Shown here: positions 1 through 7,141 of the stretch, in pieces
Layout: each line of letters begins with the position of its first letter
How positions within the stretch are numbered: the stretch's first letter is position 1
From: Competibacteraceae bacterium UBA2792
GTDB taxonomy: Bacteria > Pseudomonadota > Gammaproteobacteria > Competibacterales > Competibacteraceae
Assembly (NCBI GenBank): GCA_002352125.1
Contig: DEHU01000048.1
Span: 1,911 to 14,253 of the forward strand
DNA length: 12,343 nucleotides
Reading direction: 5' to 3'
The notes under the pieces: generated by a model
Database searches by the model: none
What the model saw: only the letters and a program-made list of their open reading frames with translations
What the model was told of the DNA's origin: nothing
Position numbers and translations under genes: made by a program

Positions 1-387
1 ATGTCCATTCTGCGCAACGGCGAACCGCTGGAAATCAAGGCGACCATTGCCCGGCTGGAGACCGTCGAAGAACCCGTCACCACCATGGACGAGCACAGCG
101 AACCGCGCCTAAACATGACCGTCGCCGATCTTAGCAACGAACAGCGGCGGGTTTTGGGCGTCGAAGAGCAGGGCGTGCTGATCACCGCCCTGGATGAGGG
201 ACCGGCCGCGAACGCCGGTCTGTACCCGGACGACATCCTCCTGCAAATCAACCACAATCCGATCAAAAGTGCCAGCCAGTTCGTCGAGCTGGCCAAAGAA
301 TTGCCCAAGGGCAAGGCGATACCGGTGTGGGTGCGACGAGACAGCGAATCGCTTTACTTAGCCGTGCGCGTGCCCGAAAAGGATTAA
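1..387 (+). CDS. DegP/MucD-type periplasmic serine protease, C-terminal fragment (5' end outside window)
   Basis: Only the last ~128 codons are present. The frame is open from base 1 and the ATG there is almost certainly internal. The first ~20 residues look like the closing strand of a first PDZ domain (ILRNGEPLEIKATIARLE). A short linker follows, then a complete second PDZ domain at about residues 36-126, with GVLITALDEGPAANAGLYPDDILLQIN-type carboxylate-loop and strand pattern and a final VRRDSESLYLAVRVP strand. This tandem-PDZ ending is typical of DegP/DegQ/MucD trypsin-like proteases, which degrade or refold misfolded envelope proteins in the periplasm. The protease domain with its catalytic His-Asp-Ser lies to the left and cannot be checked, so I assign no symbol. 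It ends 18 bp before accA on the same strand, so readthrough is likely. Confidence 0.82.
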   Translation: MSILRNGEPLEIKATIARLETVEEPVTTMDEHSEPRLNMTVADLSNEQRRVLGVEEQGVLITALDEGPAANAGLYPDDILLQINHNPIKSASQFVELAKELPKGKAIPVWVRRDSESLYLAVRVPEKD

Positions 388-405
388 ATCTCAAGCAACC
401 GAGCA

Positions 406-1461
406 ATGAACCCGAATAATTGTCTGGATTTCGAAAAACCCATCGCCGAACTGGAGGCGATGCTCAAGGAACTGCGCCATCTCGGCGCCGAACAGGATTT
501 GAACATCGGCGACGAGATGGCCCGGCTGGAGGCCAAGAGCAAGGCGCTGACCGAGTCGATTTTCGCCAGTCTGACGCCGTGGCAGATTTCTCAGATCGCC
601 CGCCATCCGCTACGGCCTTATACGCTGGACTACGTGGAACGGTTATTCACCGATTTTCAGGAGCTGCACGGCGACAGAATGTTCGCCGACGATCACGCCA
701 TCGTCGGCGGGCTGGCGCGGCTGGACGGACGCGCAGTGCTGGTCATCGGCCACCAGAAGGGCCGCGATACCAAAGAGAAGATTTACCGCAACTTCGGGAT
801 GCCTCGGCCGGAGGGCTATCGCAAGGCGTTGCGGCTGATGAAGCTGGCCGAGCGGTTCCGGCTGCCGGTGCTGGCTTTCATCGATACGCCGGGCGCCTAT
901 CCGGGCATCGGCGCCGAGGAACGCAGCCAGAGCGAGGCGATCGCCCGCAATTTGTTCGAGATGAGCCGGCTGCGGGTTCCGGTAGTGTGCGTGGTCATCG
1001 GTGAGGGCGGTTCCGGCGGTGCGCTGGCGGTCGGCGTCGGCGACCGGGTGCTGATGCTCCAGTACAGCACCTATTCGGTGATTTCGCCGGAAGGCTGCGC
1101 GGCAATTCTCTGGAAAAGCGCCGAGAAGGCGCCCGAAGCGGCCGAGGCGATGGAGCTGACCGCCGATCGTCTGCTCAAGTCGAGTTTGATCGACAGCATC
1201 ATTCCCGAACCGCACGGCGGCGCGCATCGCGATGTGGCGGGCATGGCCGAGAACGTCCGGATCGCCCTGCGGGAAAACCTGCAATACCTGGACGCGCTGA
1301 GCGTGGACGATTTGCTGGAGCAACGCTACCAGCGGCTGATGGCTTACGGGGTGTTCAAGGAAGCCGAACCGGCCGTTTCGAGCCAATCGTCCTGGCAAAG
1401 CAGCGTGGCCGCTTTGCTGGGAAAAGATACCTTGTTGGGAAAGGACAAGGATTCTTCCTGA
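406..1461 (+). CDS. accA: Acetyl-CoA carboxylase carboxyltransferase subunit alpha
   Basis: AccA pairs with AccD (A2B2) to transfer the carboxyl group from biotin-BCCP to acetyl-CoA, giving malonyl-CoA for fatty-acid synthesis in the cytoplasm. The 351-aa product is colinear with the E. coli protein from its start ([13 protein letters not shown]) through [12 protein letters not shown], the [11 protein letters not shown] segment (residues 116-125), [44 protein letters not shown] (159-183), the oxyanion-hole GEGGSGGA (199-206), [19 protein letters not shown] and [14 protein letters not shown]. The ATG at 406 gives the expected N-terminus, although no strong Shine-Dalgarno is seen. The family normally ends near RYQRLMAYG (about residue 315); here about 35 extra residues follow, Ser-rich and then a doubled LLGKD. 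The next gene, tilS, begins 30 bp downstream, an adjacency common in gammaproteobacteria. Confidence 0.97.
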   Translation: MNPNNCLDFEKPIAELEAMLKELRHLGAEQDLNIGDEMARLEAKSKALTESIFASLTPWQISQIARHPLRPYTLDYVERLFTDFQELHGDRMFADDHAIVGGLARLDGRAVLVIGHQKGRDTKEKIYRNFGMPRPEGYRKALRLMKLAERFRLPVLAFIDTPGAYPGIGAEERSQSEAIARNLFEMSRLRVPVVCVVIGEGGSGGALAVGVGDRVLMLQYSTYSVISPEGCAAILWKSAEKAPEAAEAMELTADRLLKSSLIDSIIPEPHGGAHRDVAGMAENVRIALRENLQYLDALSVDDLLEQRYQRLMAYGVFKEAEPAVSSQSSWQSSVAALLGKDTLLGKDKDSS

Positions 1462-1491
1462 GCTTCGGTAAAGCGTCGCCATGCTACCGCG

Positions 1492-2898
1492 ATGATCGCA
1501 ACCGCGTCATTGTTTGCCGGCCTCGCCGCCTCGCTCGCCGCCCACCCTCGCGCCCGGTGCGTGATCGTGGGTTATAGCGGCGGTTTGGATTCGCACGCGC
1601 TGTTGCACCTGCTGGCGACGCATCGCGCCTCCTGGCCGGACCGGACACTGGCGGCCGCATACGTCGATCACGGCCTGCAAGCGGCCTCGGCTGCTTGGGG
1701 CGAGCATTGCGCCGGCGTGTGCCGCGAATTGGGTGTTCCGTTCCGGATCCTGAAGATCGATGTTCGATCGCTGCCCGGCGAAAGTTTGGAAGCCGCTGCC
1801 CGCCGTGCCCGCTACGCCGCGTTCGCCGCCGAACTGGGGCCGGACGCCGCGCTGACCGTCGCGCACCATCGCGACGATCAGGCCGAAACGCTGTTGCTGC
1901 AACTGTTGCGTGGCGCCGGTCCGCATGGCTTGGCGGCGATGCCGGCGTCGGCCACGCTCGGACAGGGCTGGCTGTTGCGTCCTCTGCTGGAGATCGATCG
2001 CTCCGAACTGTTGGCCTACGCGCGCGAGTGCGGCTTGCGTTGGATCGAAGATGCCAGCAACGCCGATACCGGCTTCGACCGCAACTATCTTCGCCACCGG
2101 ATCGTGCCGCTGCTTCGGGAACGCTGGCCCGCCGTCGTTCCCAATCTGGCCCGTTCCGCCCGGCTGTGCGCCGAAGCCGCCGGTTTGTTGGACGCGGAAG
2201 CGGACGCCGATTTGGCTGGCATCGCCACTCGCCGCCCCGATGGCCTGGATATCCCGGCTTTGCGCGAGCTGGACGAATGCCGCCAGCGGAACGCGTTGCG
2301 GCGTTGGCTGCGCCGGCTGGGCTTGCCGGTTCCCGGCTCGCGGCGGTTGAACCATATCCTTCGCGATGTTCTGGCTGCCGGGCGTGATCGGCAACCGTGC
2401 ATCCGATGGCCGGGCTGCGAAGTGCGGCGCTACCGAGGCGTGCTGTATGCCATGCCGCCGCTTGCCCCGCATGACTCGCGGCAGGTTTTTCTCTGGGGGC
2501 CGGAGATGGCCGGTTATCGGCCGTTGGATTTGCCGAGCTTGGGGCAGTTACGGATGCAGGAAACGCGTGGTGCGGGATTGCGAGCAGCGATCTTGGCGGG
2601 CACTTCTCTTATCGTCCGTTTCCGCCGAGGTGGCGAGCGTTTCCATCCTGCCGGCCGGTCGCACGGCCAGGAATTGAAGAAGCTGTTGCAGGATGCAGGG
2701 ATTCCGCCTTGGGAGCGGGACCGGCTGCCGCTGTTGTGCCTGGACGAAAAAGTGCTGGCCGTCGTCGGCCTGGGCATCGCCGCCGCTGCATCCGCCGCGC
2801 CTGGAGAAACGGGACTTCTACCCGTTTTCGATCCCGTCGGGCATTGTGCGGCCGAACGGTGCGGGAACTTCCCTGTTGATGATAACCATTTGAATTGA
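1492..2898 (+). CDS. tilS: tRNA(Ile)-lysidine synthetase
   Basis: TilS ligates lysine to C34 of the CAU anticodon of a tRNA-Ile, using ATP, so that the tRNA reads AUA and is charged with Ile rather than Met; it is normally essential. The 468-aa product carries the N-type ATP-pyrophosphatase P-loop SGGLDS (residues 29-34), then YVDHGLQ (57-63), the HHRDDQAETLLLQLLRGAG helix of the family, RPLLEIDRSELLAYA and ASNADTGFDRNYLRHRIVPLL. A TilS-type C-terminal domain closes it (RFRRGGERFHPAGR, then LKKLLQDAGIPPWERDRLPLL). It is somewhat longer than the E. coli enzyme (432 aa). The ATG at 1492 puts the P-loop at the usual distance from the N-terminus; no good ribosome site is visible, so coupling to accA is plausible. 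Confidence 0.96.
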   Translation: MIATASLFAGLAASLAAHPRARCVIVGYSGGLDSHALLHLLATHRASWPDRTLAAAYVDHGLQAASAAWGEHCAGVCRELGVPFRILKIDVRSLPGESLEAAARRARYAAFAAELGPDAALTVAHHRDDQAETLLLQLLRGAGPHGLAAMPASATLGQGWLLRPLLEIDRSELLAYARECGLRWIEDASNADTGFDRNYLRHRIVPLLRERWPAVVPNLARSARLCAEAAGLLDAEADADLAGIATRRPDGLDIPALRELDECRQRNALRRWLRRLGLPVPGSRRLNHILRDVLAAGRDRQPCIRWPGCEVRRYRGVLYAMPPLAPHDSRQVFLWGPEMAGYRPLDLPSLGQLRMQETRGAGLRAAILAGTSLIVRFRRGGERFHPAGRSHGQELKKLLQDAGIPPWERDRLPLLCLDEKVLAVVGLGIAAAASAAPGETGLLPVFDPVGHCAAERCGNFPVDDNHLN

Positions 2899-2993
2899 CG
2901 GTGAGCCAAGCGCCGGCAAAGGCCCAAACTCACCGGAAATGGCGTAATCTGTCGCTTGCCCGGCAGTCCGCCGGACGCCACGGTAAATCAGCC
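2899..2993 (+). other. tilS-pta intergenic region with an inverted repeat
   Basis: The 95 bases between the tilS stop and the ATG of the MaoC-Pta gene contain perfect 7-bp arms CGGTGAG (2899-2905) and CTCACCG (2929-2935) separated by 23 bases. A 5-bp hairpin, GTCCG-C-CGGAC, follows near 2967. No T-tract follows either, so neither looks like an intrinsic terminator. They could be a leader hairpin or chance. Confidence 0.35.
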
Positions 2994-4406
2994 ATGAACG
3001 ACATCATCGAAAACAAGACCTTCGACGAAATTCGGGTGGGTGATCGAGCGAGCCTGACGCGGGCACTGGATCGGGACGGCGTCGAAGCGCTGGCGGTCCT
3101 CACCGGCAACCTCAATTTGATCGACCTGGACCCGGGGCCGGCGGATACTTCGATGTTCGGCCAAGGCGGTGGCCAGACCGGTTGGTCGGCGGCGCTGTTC
3201 GCGACGCTGGCCGGCACCCGTCTGCCGGGTTTGGGCTCGGTGGCCCAGCGCATCGACGTTCGCTTGCGCCGGCCGGTGGCCGTCGGCGTGCCGGTGACCG
3301 CCACCGCGACGGTCGAGGAAAAACGGCCGGAAACCGGTATCGTCTTGCTCGAATGCCGCGCCGTCGATCCGGCTGGCGAAGAGGTGGCGAGCGGTTTCGT
3401 CGAGGTGTTGGCGCCCCGGGAGAAAATGCGGTACAGCCCGTCGAGTTTGCCGAAAGTACAGTTGCGTCGCGACAACCGCTACCTGGAATTGCTGAAAGCC
3501 TGCGAAGGGCTGCCTGCCCTGGGTTGCGCGGTCGTCCACCCGTGCAGCGCCGACTCGTTGCGCGGCGCAGTCGAGGCGGCGGAGCACGATTTGATCGTGC
3601 CCATCCTGATCGGTCCAGAAGACAAAATCAGAAGCCTCGCCGCGCAAGAGAAACTGGACATCTCGTCCTACCGGCTGGTATCGGCCGACCACAGCCACCA
3701 TTCGGCCGAACTCGCGGTCGCGATGGTGCTCGCCGGCGAGGCGCAAACCTTGATGAAGGGCAGCCTGCACACCGACGAACTGCTGGCCGAAGTGGTGAAA
3801 AAAACGGGCGGTTTGCGCACCGAGCGGCGCATCAGTCATTGTTTTCTGCTGGCGGTGCCCACCTTTCCGCGCCCGATCATCATCACCGATGCGGCCATCA
3901 ACATCGCGCCGACTCTGGAAGACAAGCGCGATATCATCCAGAACGCCATCGATCTGGCCCACGCCATCGGCATCGCGGAGCCGAAGGTCGCGATCCTGTC
4001 GGCGGTGGAGACGGTCACCAACAAGATCCCCTCTACGCTGGAAGCGGGCGCGCTGTGCAAGATGGCGGATCGCGGCCAGATCGTCGGCGGCATCCTCGAT
4101 GGTCCGCTGGCGTTCGACAACGCTATCGACGAACAAGCGGCGCGCACCAAGGGCATCAAATCCCCCGTGGCCGGCAAGGCCGACATCTTGGTGGTGCCGG
4201 ACTTGGAAGCGGGCAACATGCTGGCCAAACAACTGACCTTCATGTCCGGCGCGGAGGCGGCCGGTATCGTGCTCGGTGCACGGGCGCCCATCGTGCTGAC
4301 CAGCCGGGCCGACGGCGCCCAGACCCGGCTGGCGTCCTGCGCGGTCGCCGTGCTGTTCGCCGAGGCGCAGCGCCGGGGCGCAGCGCTCGGAAAAGCGGCG
4401 GGGTAA
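2994..4406 (+). CDS. Bifunctional MaoC-like (enoyl-CoA hydratase) / phosphate acetyl-butyryltransferase
   Basis: The 470-aa protein fuses an N-terminal MaoC-like hot-dog domain (residues ~8-142) to a C-terminal PTA_PTB acyltransferase domain (~160-465), the architecture annotated as bifunctional enoyl-CoA hydratase/phosphate acetyltransferase. The C-terminal half is well preserved: LMKGSLHTDELL, GLRTERRISH, ITDAAINIAPTLEDK, QNAIDLAHAIG, LSAVETVTNKIPSTLEA, KMADRGQIVGGILDGPLAFDNAI, PDLEAGNMLAKQL and LTSRADGAQTRLASCAVA. It should exchange acyl groups between CoA and phosphate; acetyl versus butyryl preference cannot be read here. The MaoC half lacks the hydratase pair: where the family has G-D-x-N-P-x-H this protein has G38-N39-L-N-L-I-D44. 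The start at 2994 is the only ATG before the domain; an in-frame extension to 2895 overlaps the tilS stop and lacks domain homology. No acetate kinase gene is adjacent. Confidence 0.93.
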   Translation: MNDIIENKTFDEIRVGDRASLTRALDRDGVEALAVLTGNLNLIDLDPGPADTSMFGQGGGQTGWSAALFATLAGTRLPGLGSVAQRIDVRLRRPVAVGVPVTATATVEEKRPETGIVLLECRAVDPAGEEVASGFVEVLAPREKMRYSPSSLPKVQLRRDNRYLELLKACEGLPALGCAVVHPCSADSLRGAVEAAEHDLIVPILIGPEDKIRSLAAQEKLDISSYRLVSADHSHHSAELAVAMVLAGEAQTLMKGSLHTDELLAEVVKKTGGLRTERRISHCFLLAVPTFPRPIIITDAAINIAPTLEDKRDIIQNAIDLAHAIGIAEPKVAILSAVETVTNKIPSTLEAGALCKMADRGQIVGGILDGPLAFDNAIDEQAARTKGIKSPVAGKADILVVPDLEAGNMLAKQLTFMSGAEAAGIVLGARAPIVLTSRADGAQTRLASCAVAVLFAEAQRRGAALGKAAG

Positions 4407-4410
4407 GCAG

Positions 4411-4427
4411 CGGTTTCGCTCCAACCG
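4411..4427 (+). other. Small hairpin after the MaoC-Pta gene
   Basis: CGGTT (4411-4415) and AACCG (4423-4427) form a 5-bp stem with a 7-base loop just after the stop codon. There is no downstream T-run, so it is not a classical terminator. The rest of the 95-base gap up to 4502 shows nothing else I can support. Confidence 0.25.
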
Positions 4428-4501
4428 TTCGAAGTCGTGCGCAATGCCGCGACCATCGGGTAGAGCGAGCGAGTTTGGCGAGCAAATTTCGAGATCGTTG
4501 C

Positions 4502-4975
4502 TTGGCTGATCGAGATCATGATTCGCAACCCGGCGCCCGGCCGGGTACCTACGCGCTGTTGCTGCGCATCGCATCGACCGGGATCGTTCGCATCGGCCGG
4601 CGGGAACGGTTGCCGCTGGCGCCGGGTTGGGCGGTTTACGCCGGTAGCGCCTTCGGGCCGGGCGGGATAGCGGCTCGCTTGGCCCATCACCGTCGATCGG
4701 CGGTCCGGCCGCATTGGCACATCGATTACTTGCGGCGGTACGCTTTGCTCGAAACGGTCTGGTTTAGCCACGACCCTATCCGCCGCGAATGTGCTTGGGC
4801 GGCGGTGCTGGCGCGAGAACTGGGCGGACGGGCGCCGCCGTTCCGCTTCGGTGCTTCCGATTGCCGGTGTCCCGCCCATTTGTACTCGTTTGGCGCCAGG
4901 CCGAAGCTGGCCGCATTCGTCGCGGCGCTAAAATCCTGGAATCCCGATCATGCGGCAGTGATCGAAGTGTGCTGA
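4502..4975 (+). CDS. DUF123 / GIY-YIG-like family protein
   Basis: The product (about 157 aa) has the DUF123 layout, often annotated as GIY-YIG nuclease family: PGTYALLLRI near the N-terminus, a second strand with GWAVYAGSAFGPGGIAARLAHH (the YIG-like loop and following helix), PHWHIDYLRRYA, then a Cys-rich SDCRCPAHLYSFG near the C-terminus. The biochemical role of this family is not established. The start is uncertain. The frame has no ATG between the Pta stop and the domain; TTG at 4502 (GAG at 4491-4493 as a weak ribosome site) is my choice, with TTG at 4475 as the alternative. The ATG at 4518 is out of frame. The frame stays open far upstream inside the Pta gene, but there it is a shadow. 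It ends 1 bp from the convergent copper chaperone gene. Confidence 0.75.
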   Translation: MADRDHDSQPGARPGTYALLLRIASTGIVRIGRRERLPLAPGWAVYAGSAFGPGGIAARLAHHRRSAVRPHWHIDYLRRYALLETVWFSHDPIRRECAWAAVLARELGGRAPPFRFGASDCRCPAHLYSFGARPKLAAFVAALKSWNPDHAAVIEVC

Positions 4976-4976
4976 C

Positions 4977-5471
4977 TTAGGGCCGAGCGTGTCCGGCGTG
5001 TCCCGAGTGATCGTGGTCTTGGTGCGGTGCGGATTCCGTCATCTGTTCGCGTTTTTGGACCGGCACGGATACCTGCACCGCTCCCGCTTTCTCGAACCGC
5101 AAAACCAAGGGGAAATTTTGCCCGGCCAGCAATTGCTTTTTGAGATCGATCAACATGATGTGCAGGTCGCCCGGTTCGAGCGACACGGTCGCGCCGCTCG
5201 CGAGATCGATGGCTTCGAGCTTGCGCATCCGCATCATGTTGCCTTCGAGCGCGGTAGTGTGCAGTTCGGTGTGGCCGGCAACGTCGCTGGCCTCGACGCC
5301 GAGCAGCCGGTCCGCGTTGCCGGCGTTAACGATATCGAGATAGACGGCTCCGGTTTTCGCTCCCGGCGGCGTCTCGGCCGCACGGGGATTTTCGATGCGG
5401 ATAGAGCCGTCTCCCGCCGCCATCGCCACAGCGCCGAACGTCAACAAGATGCTCAACAAAAAGGTTTTCAC
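4977..5471 (-). CDS. Periplasmic copper chaperone, PCu(A)C family, with His-rich tail
   Basis: PCu(A)C proteins bind Cu(I) in the periplasm and help deliver copper to cytochrome c oxidase. Numbered from the GTG start at 5471, the 164-aa protein has a signal peptide ([17 protein letters not shown], cleavage near residues 18-19). The exact family motif follows: H71-x10-M82-x21-H104-x-M106. The C-terminal tail [12 protein letters not shown] adds five His, a likely extra metal site also seen in some relatives. I prefer GTG 5471 because GGAG sits 9 bases upstream and the signal peptide then starts cleanly with M-K; the TTG at 5486 is five codons upstream and overlaps that GGAG. No oxidase or SCO gene is in view; the gene is divergent from nadC and convergent with the DUF123 gene. 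Confidence 0.93.
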   Translation of the reverse strand: MKTFLLSILLTFGAVAMAAGDGSIRIENPRAAETPPGAKTGAVYLDIVNAGNADRLLGVEASDVAGHTELHTTALEGNMMRMRKLEAIDLASGATVSLEPGDLHIMLIDLKKQLLAGQNFPLVLRFEKAGAVQVSVPVQKREQMTESAPHQDHDHSGHAGHARP

Positions 5472-5480
5472 AGCTTGGTT

Positions 5481-5484
5481 CTCC
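5481..5484 (-). promoter_or_regulatory. Shine-Dalgarno GGAG of the copper chaperone gene
   Basis: On the minus strand GGAGAACC lies upstream of GTG 5471, with 9 bases between GGAG and the start codon. It decides the start: it would lie on top of the alternative TTG at 5486. Confidence 0.6.
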
Positions 5485-5612
5485 AAATGGTTGCCACGAT
5501 GATCTTAGAATAGTAACCACGAGTCCGCCGGAAAGTCGAAAAACACCGCGCCAATCCAGCGTTGCACGATACTTCGAGAGACCACACCCAATAATTCTTT
5601 CGCTCAGATTTC

Positions 5613-5617
5613 GGAGA
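5613..5617 (+). promoter_or_regulatory. Shine-Dalgarno of nadC
   Basis: GGAGA lies 9 bases before the ATG at 5627, the clearest ribosome site in the left half of the window. It supports that start and fits nadC opening its own transcription unit. No convincing -35/-10 pair was found in the 155 bases between the divergent genes (5472-5626). Confidence 0.6.
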
Positions 5618-5626
5618 AACCAGCCG

Positions 5627-6457
5627 ATGACCATGCCCGATCCCAATCCTGCCGTCGCCTTGGCCTTGGCCGAAGATGTGGGCGCTGGCGACCTGACCGC
5701 CGCGCTGATTCCGGAAACGGCCAAGACGGAGGCGACCGTCATCAGCCGCGAGCAGGCGGTGCTGTGCGGTACGGCTTGGTTCGATGCCGTGTTCCATCAG
5801 CTCGACCCGCGCGTTGCCATCAACTGGGAGGCGGGCGACGGGGACCGGATCGAACCCAACCAACTGCTCTGTACCTTACTGGGACCGGCCCGCGCGTTGT
5901 TGACCGGCGAGCGCACCGCGCTCAATTTCCTGCAAGCTTTGTCCGGCACCGCCACGCTCGCCCGCCGTTTCGCCGATATCGTAGCCGGCACCGGCGCCAC
6001 CGTCCTCGATACCCGCAAAACCCTTCCCGGCTTGCGGCTGGCCCAAAAATACGCCGTTCGTTGCGGCGGTTGTCAAAATCACCGCATCGGTTTGTTCGAT
6101 GCGGTGTTGATCAAAGAAAACCACATCATGGCCGCTGGTTCGATCACCGCCGCCATCGCCGCGGCCCGTCGCTTGCACCCCGGCGTCACCGTCGAGGTCG
6201 AAGTCGAAAGTCTCGCCGAACTGGAGGAGGCGTTGGCCGCCCGGCCCGACATCGTCATGCTGGACAATTTCGGTTTGGAGACGATGGCCGAAGCCGTCAG
6301 GATAACCGCCAAGCAGGTCAAGCTGGAGGCGTCGGGCAACGTCAATTTCGATACGGTCCGCAAGATTGCCGAAACCGGTGTGGACTACATCTCGATCGGC
6401 GGCTTGACCAAAGACGTTCGGGCCGTGGATTTGTCCATGCGATTCCGTGCCTTGTGA
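5627..6457 (+). CDS. nadC: Nicotinate-nucleotide pyrophosphorylase (quinolinate phosphoribosyltransferase)
   Basis: NadC converts quinolinate and PRPP to nicotinate mononucleotide, CO2 and pyrophosphate, the step joining de novo quinolinate synthesis to NAD. The 276-aa length is typical. Recognisable segments in order: [17 protein letters not shown] (13-29), the [16 protein letters not shown] helix (94-110), TRKTLPGLR (129-137), [26 protein letters not shown] (141-166), [30 protein letters not shown] and [23 protein letters not shown]. The active-site basic residues R130, K131, R145, H152, R153 and K163 are in place. One oddity is Cys149 (TGT codon) where relatives usually carry the third Gly of CGGG. 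nadA and nadB are not nearby. The downstream DUF1287 gene follows after 39 bp on the same strand. Confidence 0.97.
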   Translation: MTMPDPNPAVALALAEDVGAGDLTAALIPETAKTEATVISREQAVLCGTAWFDAVFHQLDPRVAINWEAGDGDRIEPNQLLCTLLGPARALLTGERTALNFLQALSGTATLARRFADIVAGTGATVLDTRKTLPGLRLAQKYAVRCGGCQNHRIGLFDAVLIKENHIMAAGSITAAIAAARRLHPGVTVEVEVESLAELEEALAARPDIVMLDNFGLETMAEAVRITAKQVKLEASGNVNFDTVRKIAETGVDYISIGGLTKDVRAVDLSMRFRAL

Positions 6458-6496
6458 AATGGTCGAACGGCAGCGAGCTTCCCGGATCGGAACAGG

Positions 6497-7135
6497 ATGG
6501 ACGGCAGCCCTTTCTCGATGGCATCGCTCAAGCTGTTTTTAGCCGGCTTGTTTGTTCTGCTGGCGATCATCCGACCGGCCTGCGCGCAGTCCGGGCAGTG
6601 TCTGGTGGACGCCGCGCGCAAGCAGATTGGCGTGACCAAACTCTATGATGGCCGGTACGTTACGCTTGCCTATCCGGGCGGCGACGTGCCGATGGAGCGG
6701 GGCGTATGCACCGATGTCATCGTGCGGGCTTATCGCCAGTTCGGCATCGACCTGCAACAACTGATACACGAGGATATGCGGCGCAATGGGTCGGTTTATC
6801 CGAAACTTTGGAAGCTGACCCGGCCCGATCCGAACATCGACCATCGCCGCGTGCCCAATCAGGCCAAGTTCTTTGCCCGACAGGGGCAGGTCGCGCCCAT
6901 CAGCGCCGATCAGGGCGTTTATCTGCCGGGCGATCTGGTCACGTGGCGCTTGCCGGTTGGCGTTCCCCACATCGGCATCATTTCCGAGCGGCGTTCGGAG
7001 GCGGGAACGCCGCTGGTCATCCACAACATCGGGGCCGGGACGGTCGAGGAAAATATCCTGTTTTCCTTCACCATTACTGGGCATTATCGCTATCTGCCCC
7101 AGCAGTTGGCCGAGGCATGCAAAAGGTTGAAGTGA
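6497..7135 (+). CDS. Exported DUF1287 family protein (NlpC/P60-like fold suspected)
   Basis: The 212-aa product matches the DUF1287 family (E. coli YijF type): a signal peptide (hydrophobic residues ~11-28, cleavage near ACA-Q31), RGVCTDVIVRAYRQFGIDLQ (69-87), DPNIDHRRVPNQAKFF (111-126), LPGDLVTWRLPVGVPHIGIIS (143-163) and VIHNIGAGTVEENILF (174-189). C71, H158 and H176 are arranged like the Cys-His-His of NlpC/P60 cysteine peptidases, so a periplasmic role in cell-wall processing is an inference; the family has no agreed function. ATG 6497 has AGG directly in front, too close for an ideal site; ATG 6518 (codon 8) would give a neater signal peptide and is a real alternative. It converges on the ATPase operon with a 6-bp gap. 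Confidence 0.88.
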   Translation: MDGSPFSMASLKLFLAGLFVLLAIIRPACAQSGQCLVDAARKQIGVTKLYDGRYVTLAYPGGDVPMERGVCTDVIVRAYRQFGIDLQQLIHEDMRRNGSVYPKLWKLTRPDPNIDHRRVPNQAKFFARQGQVAPISADQGVYLPGDLVTWRLPVGVPHIGIISERRSEAGTPLVIHNIGAGTVEENILFSFTITGHYRYLPQQLAEACKRLK

Positions 7136-7141
7136 GAGGGT

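Noticed and set aside
1..387. A complete 128-aa PDZ protein starting at base 1
   Set aside because: The first residues are the end of another PDZ domain, so the gene is cut by the window edge.
643..1482. A 279-codon antisense frame over accA
   Set aside because: Shadow of accA; no motifs.
2895..2993. Extended start (TTG) for the MaoC-Pta protein
   Set aside because: It would overlap the tilS stop, and the extra 33 residues do not resemble a MaoC N-terminus; ATG 2994 fits.
2988..4574. A 528-codon antisense open frame across the MaoC-Pta gene
   Set aside because: Typical antisense shadow of a GC-rich gene, with low-complexity composition and no domain-like pattern.
3182..4975. A 597-codon open frame overlapping most of the MaoC-Pta gene and continuing into the DUF123 gene
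   Set aside because: The part before about 4475 is Arg/Gly/His-rich nonsense in an alternative frame of a conserved gene; only the DUF123 end is real.
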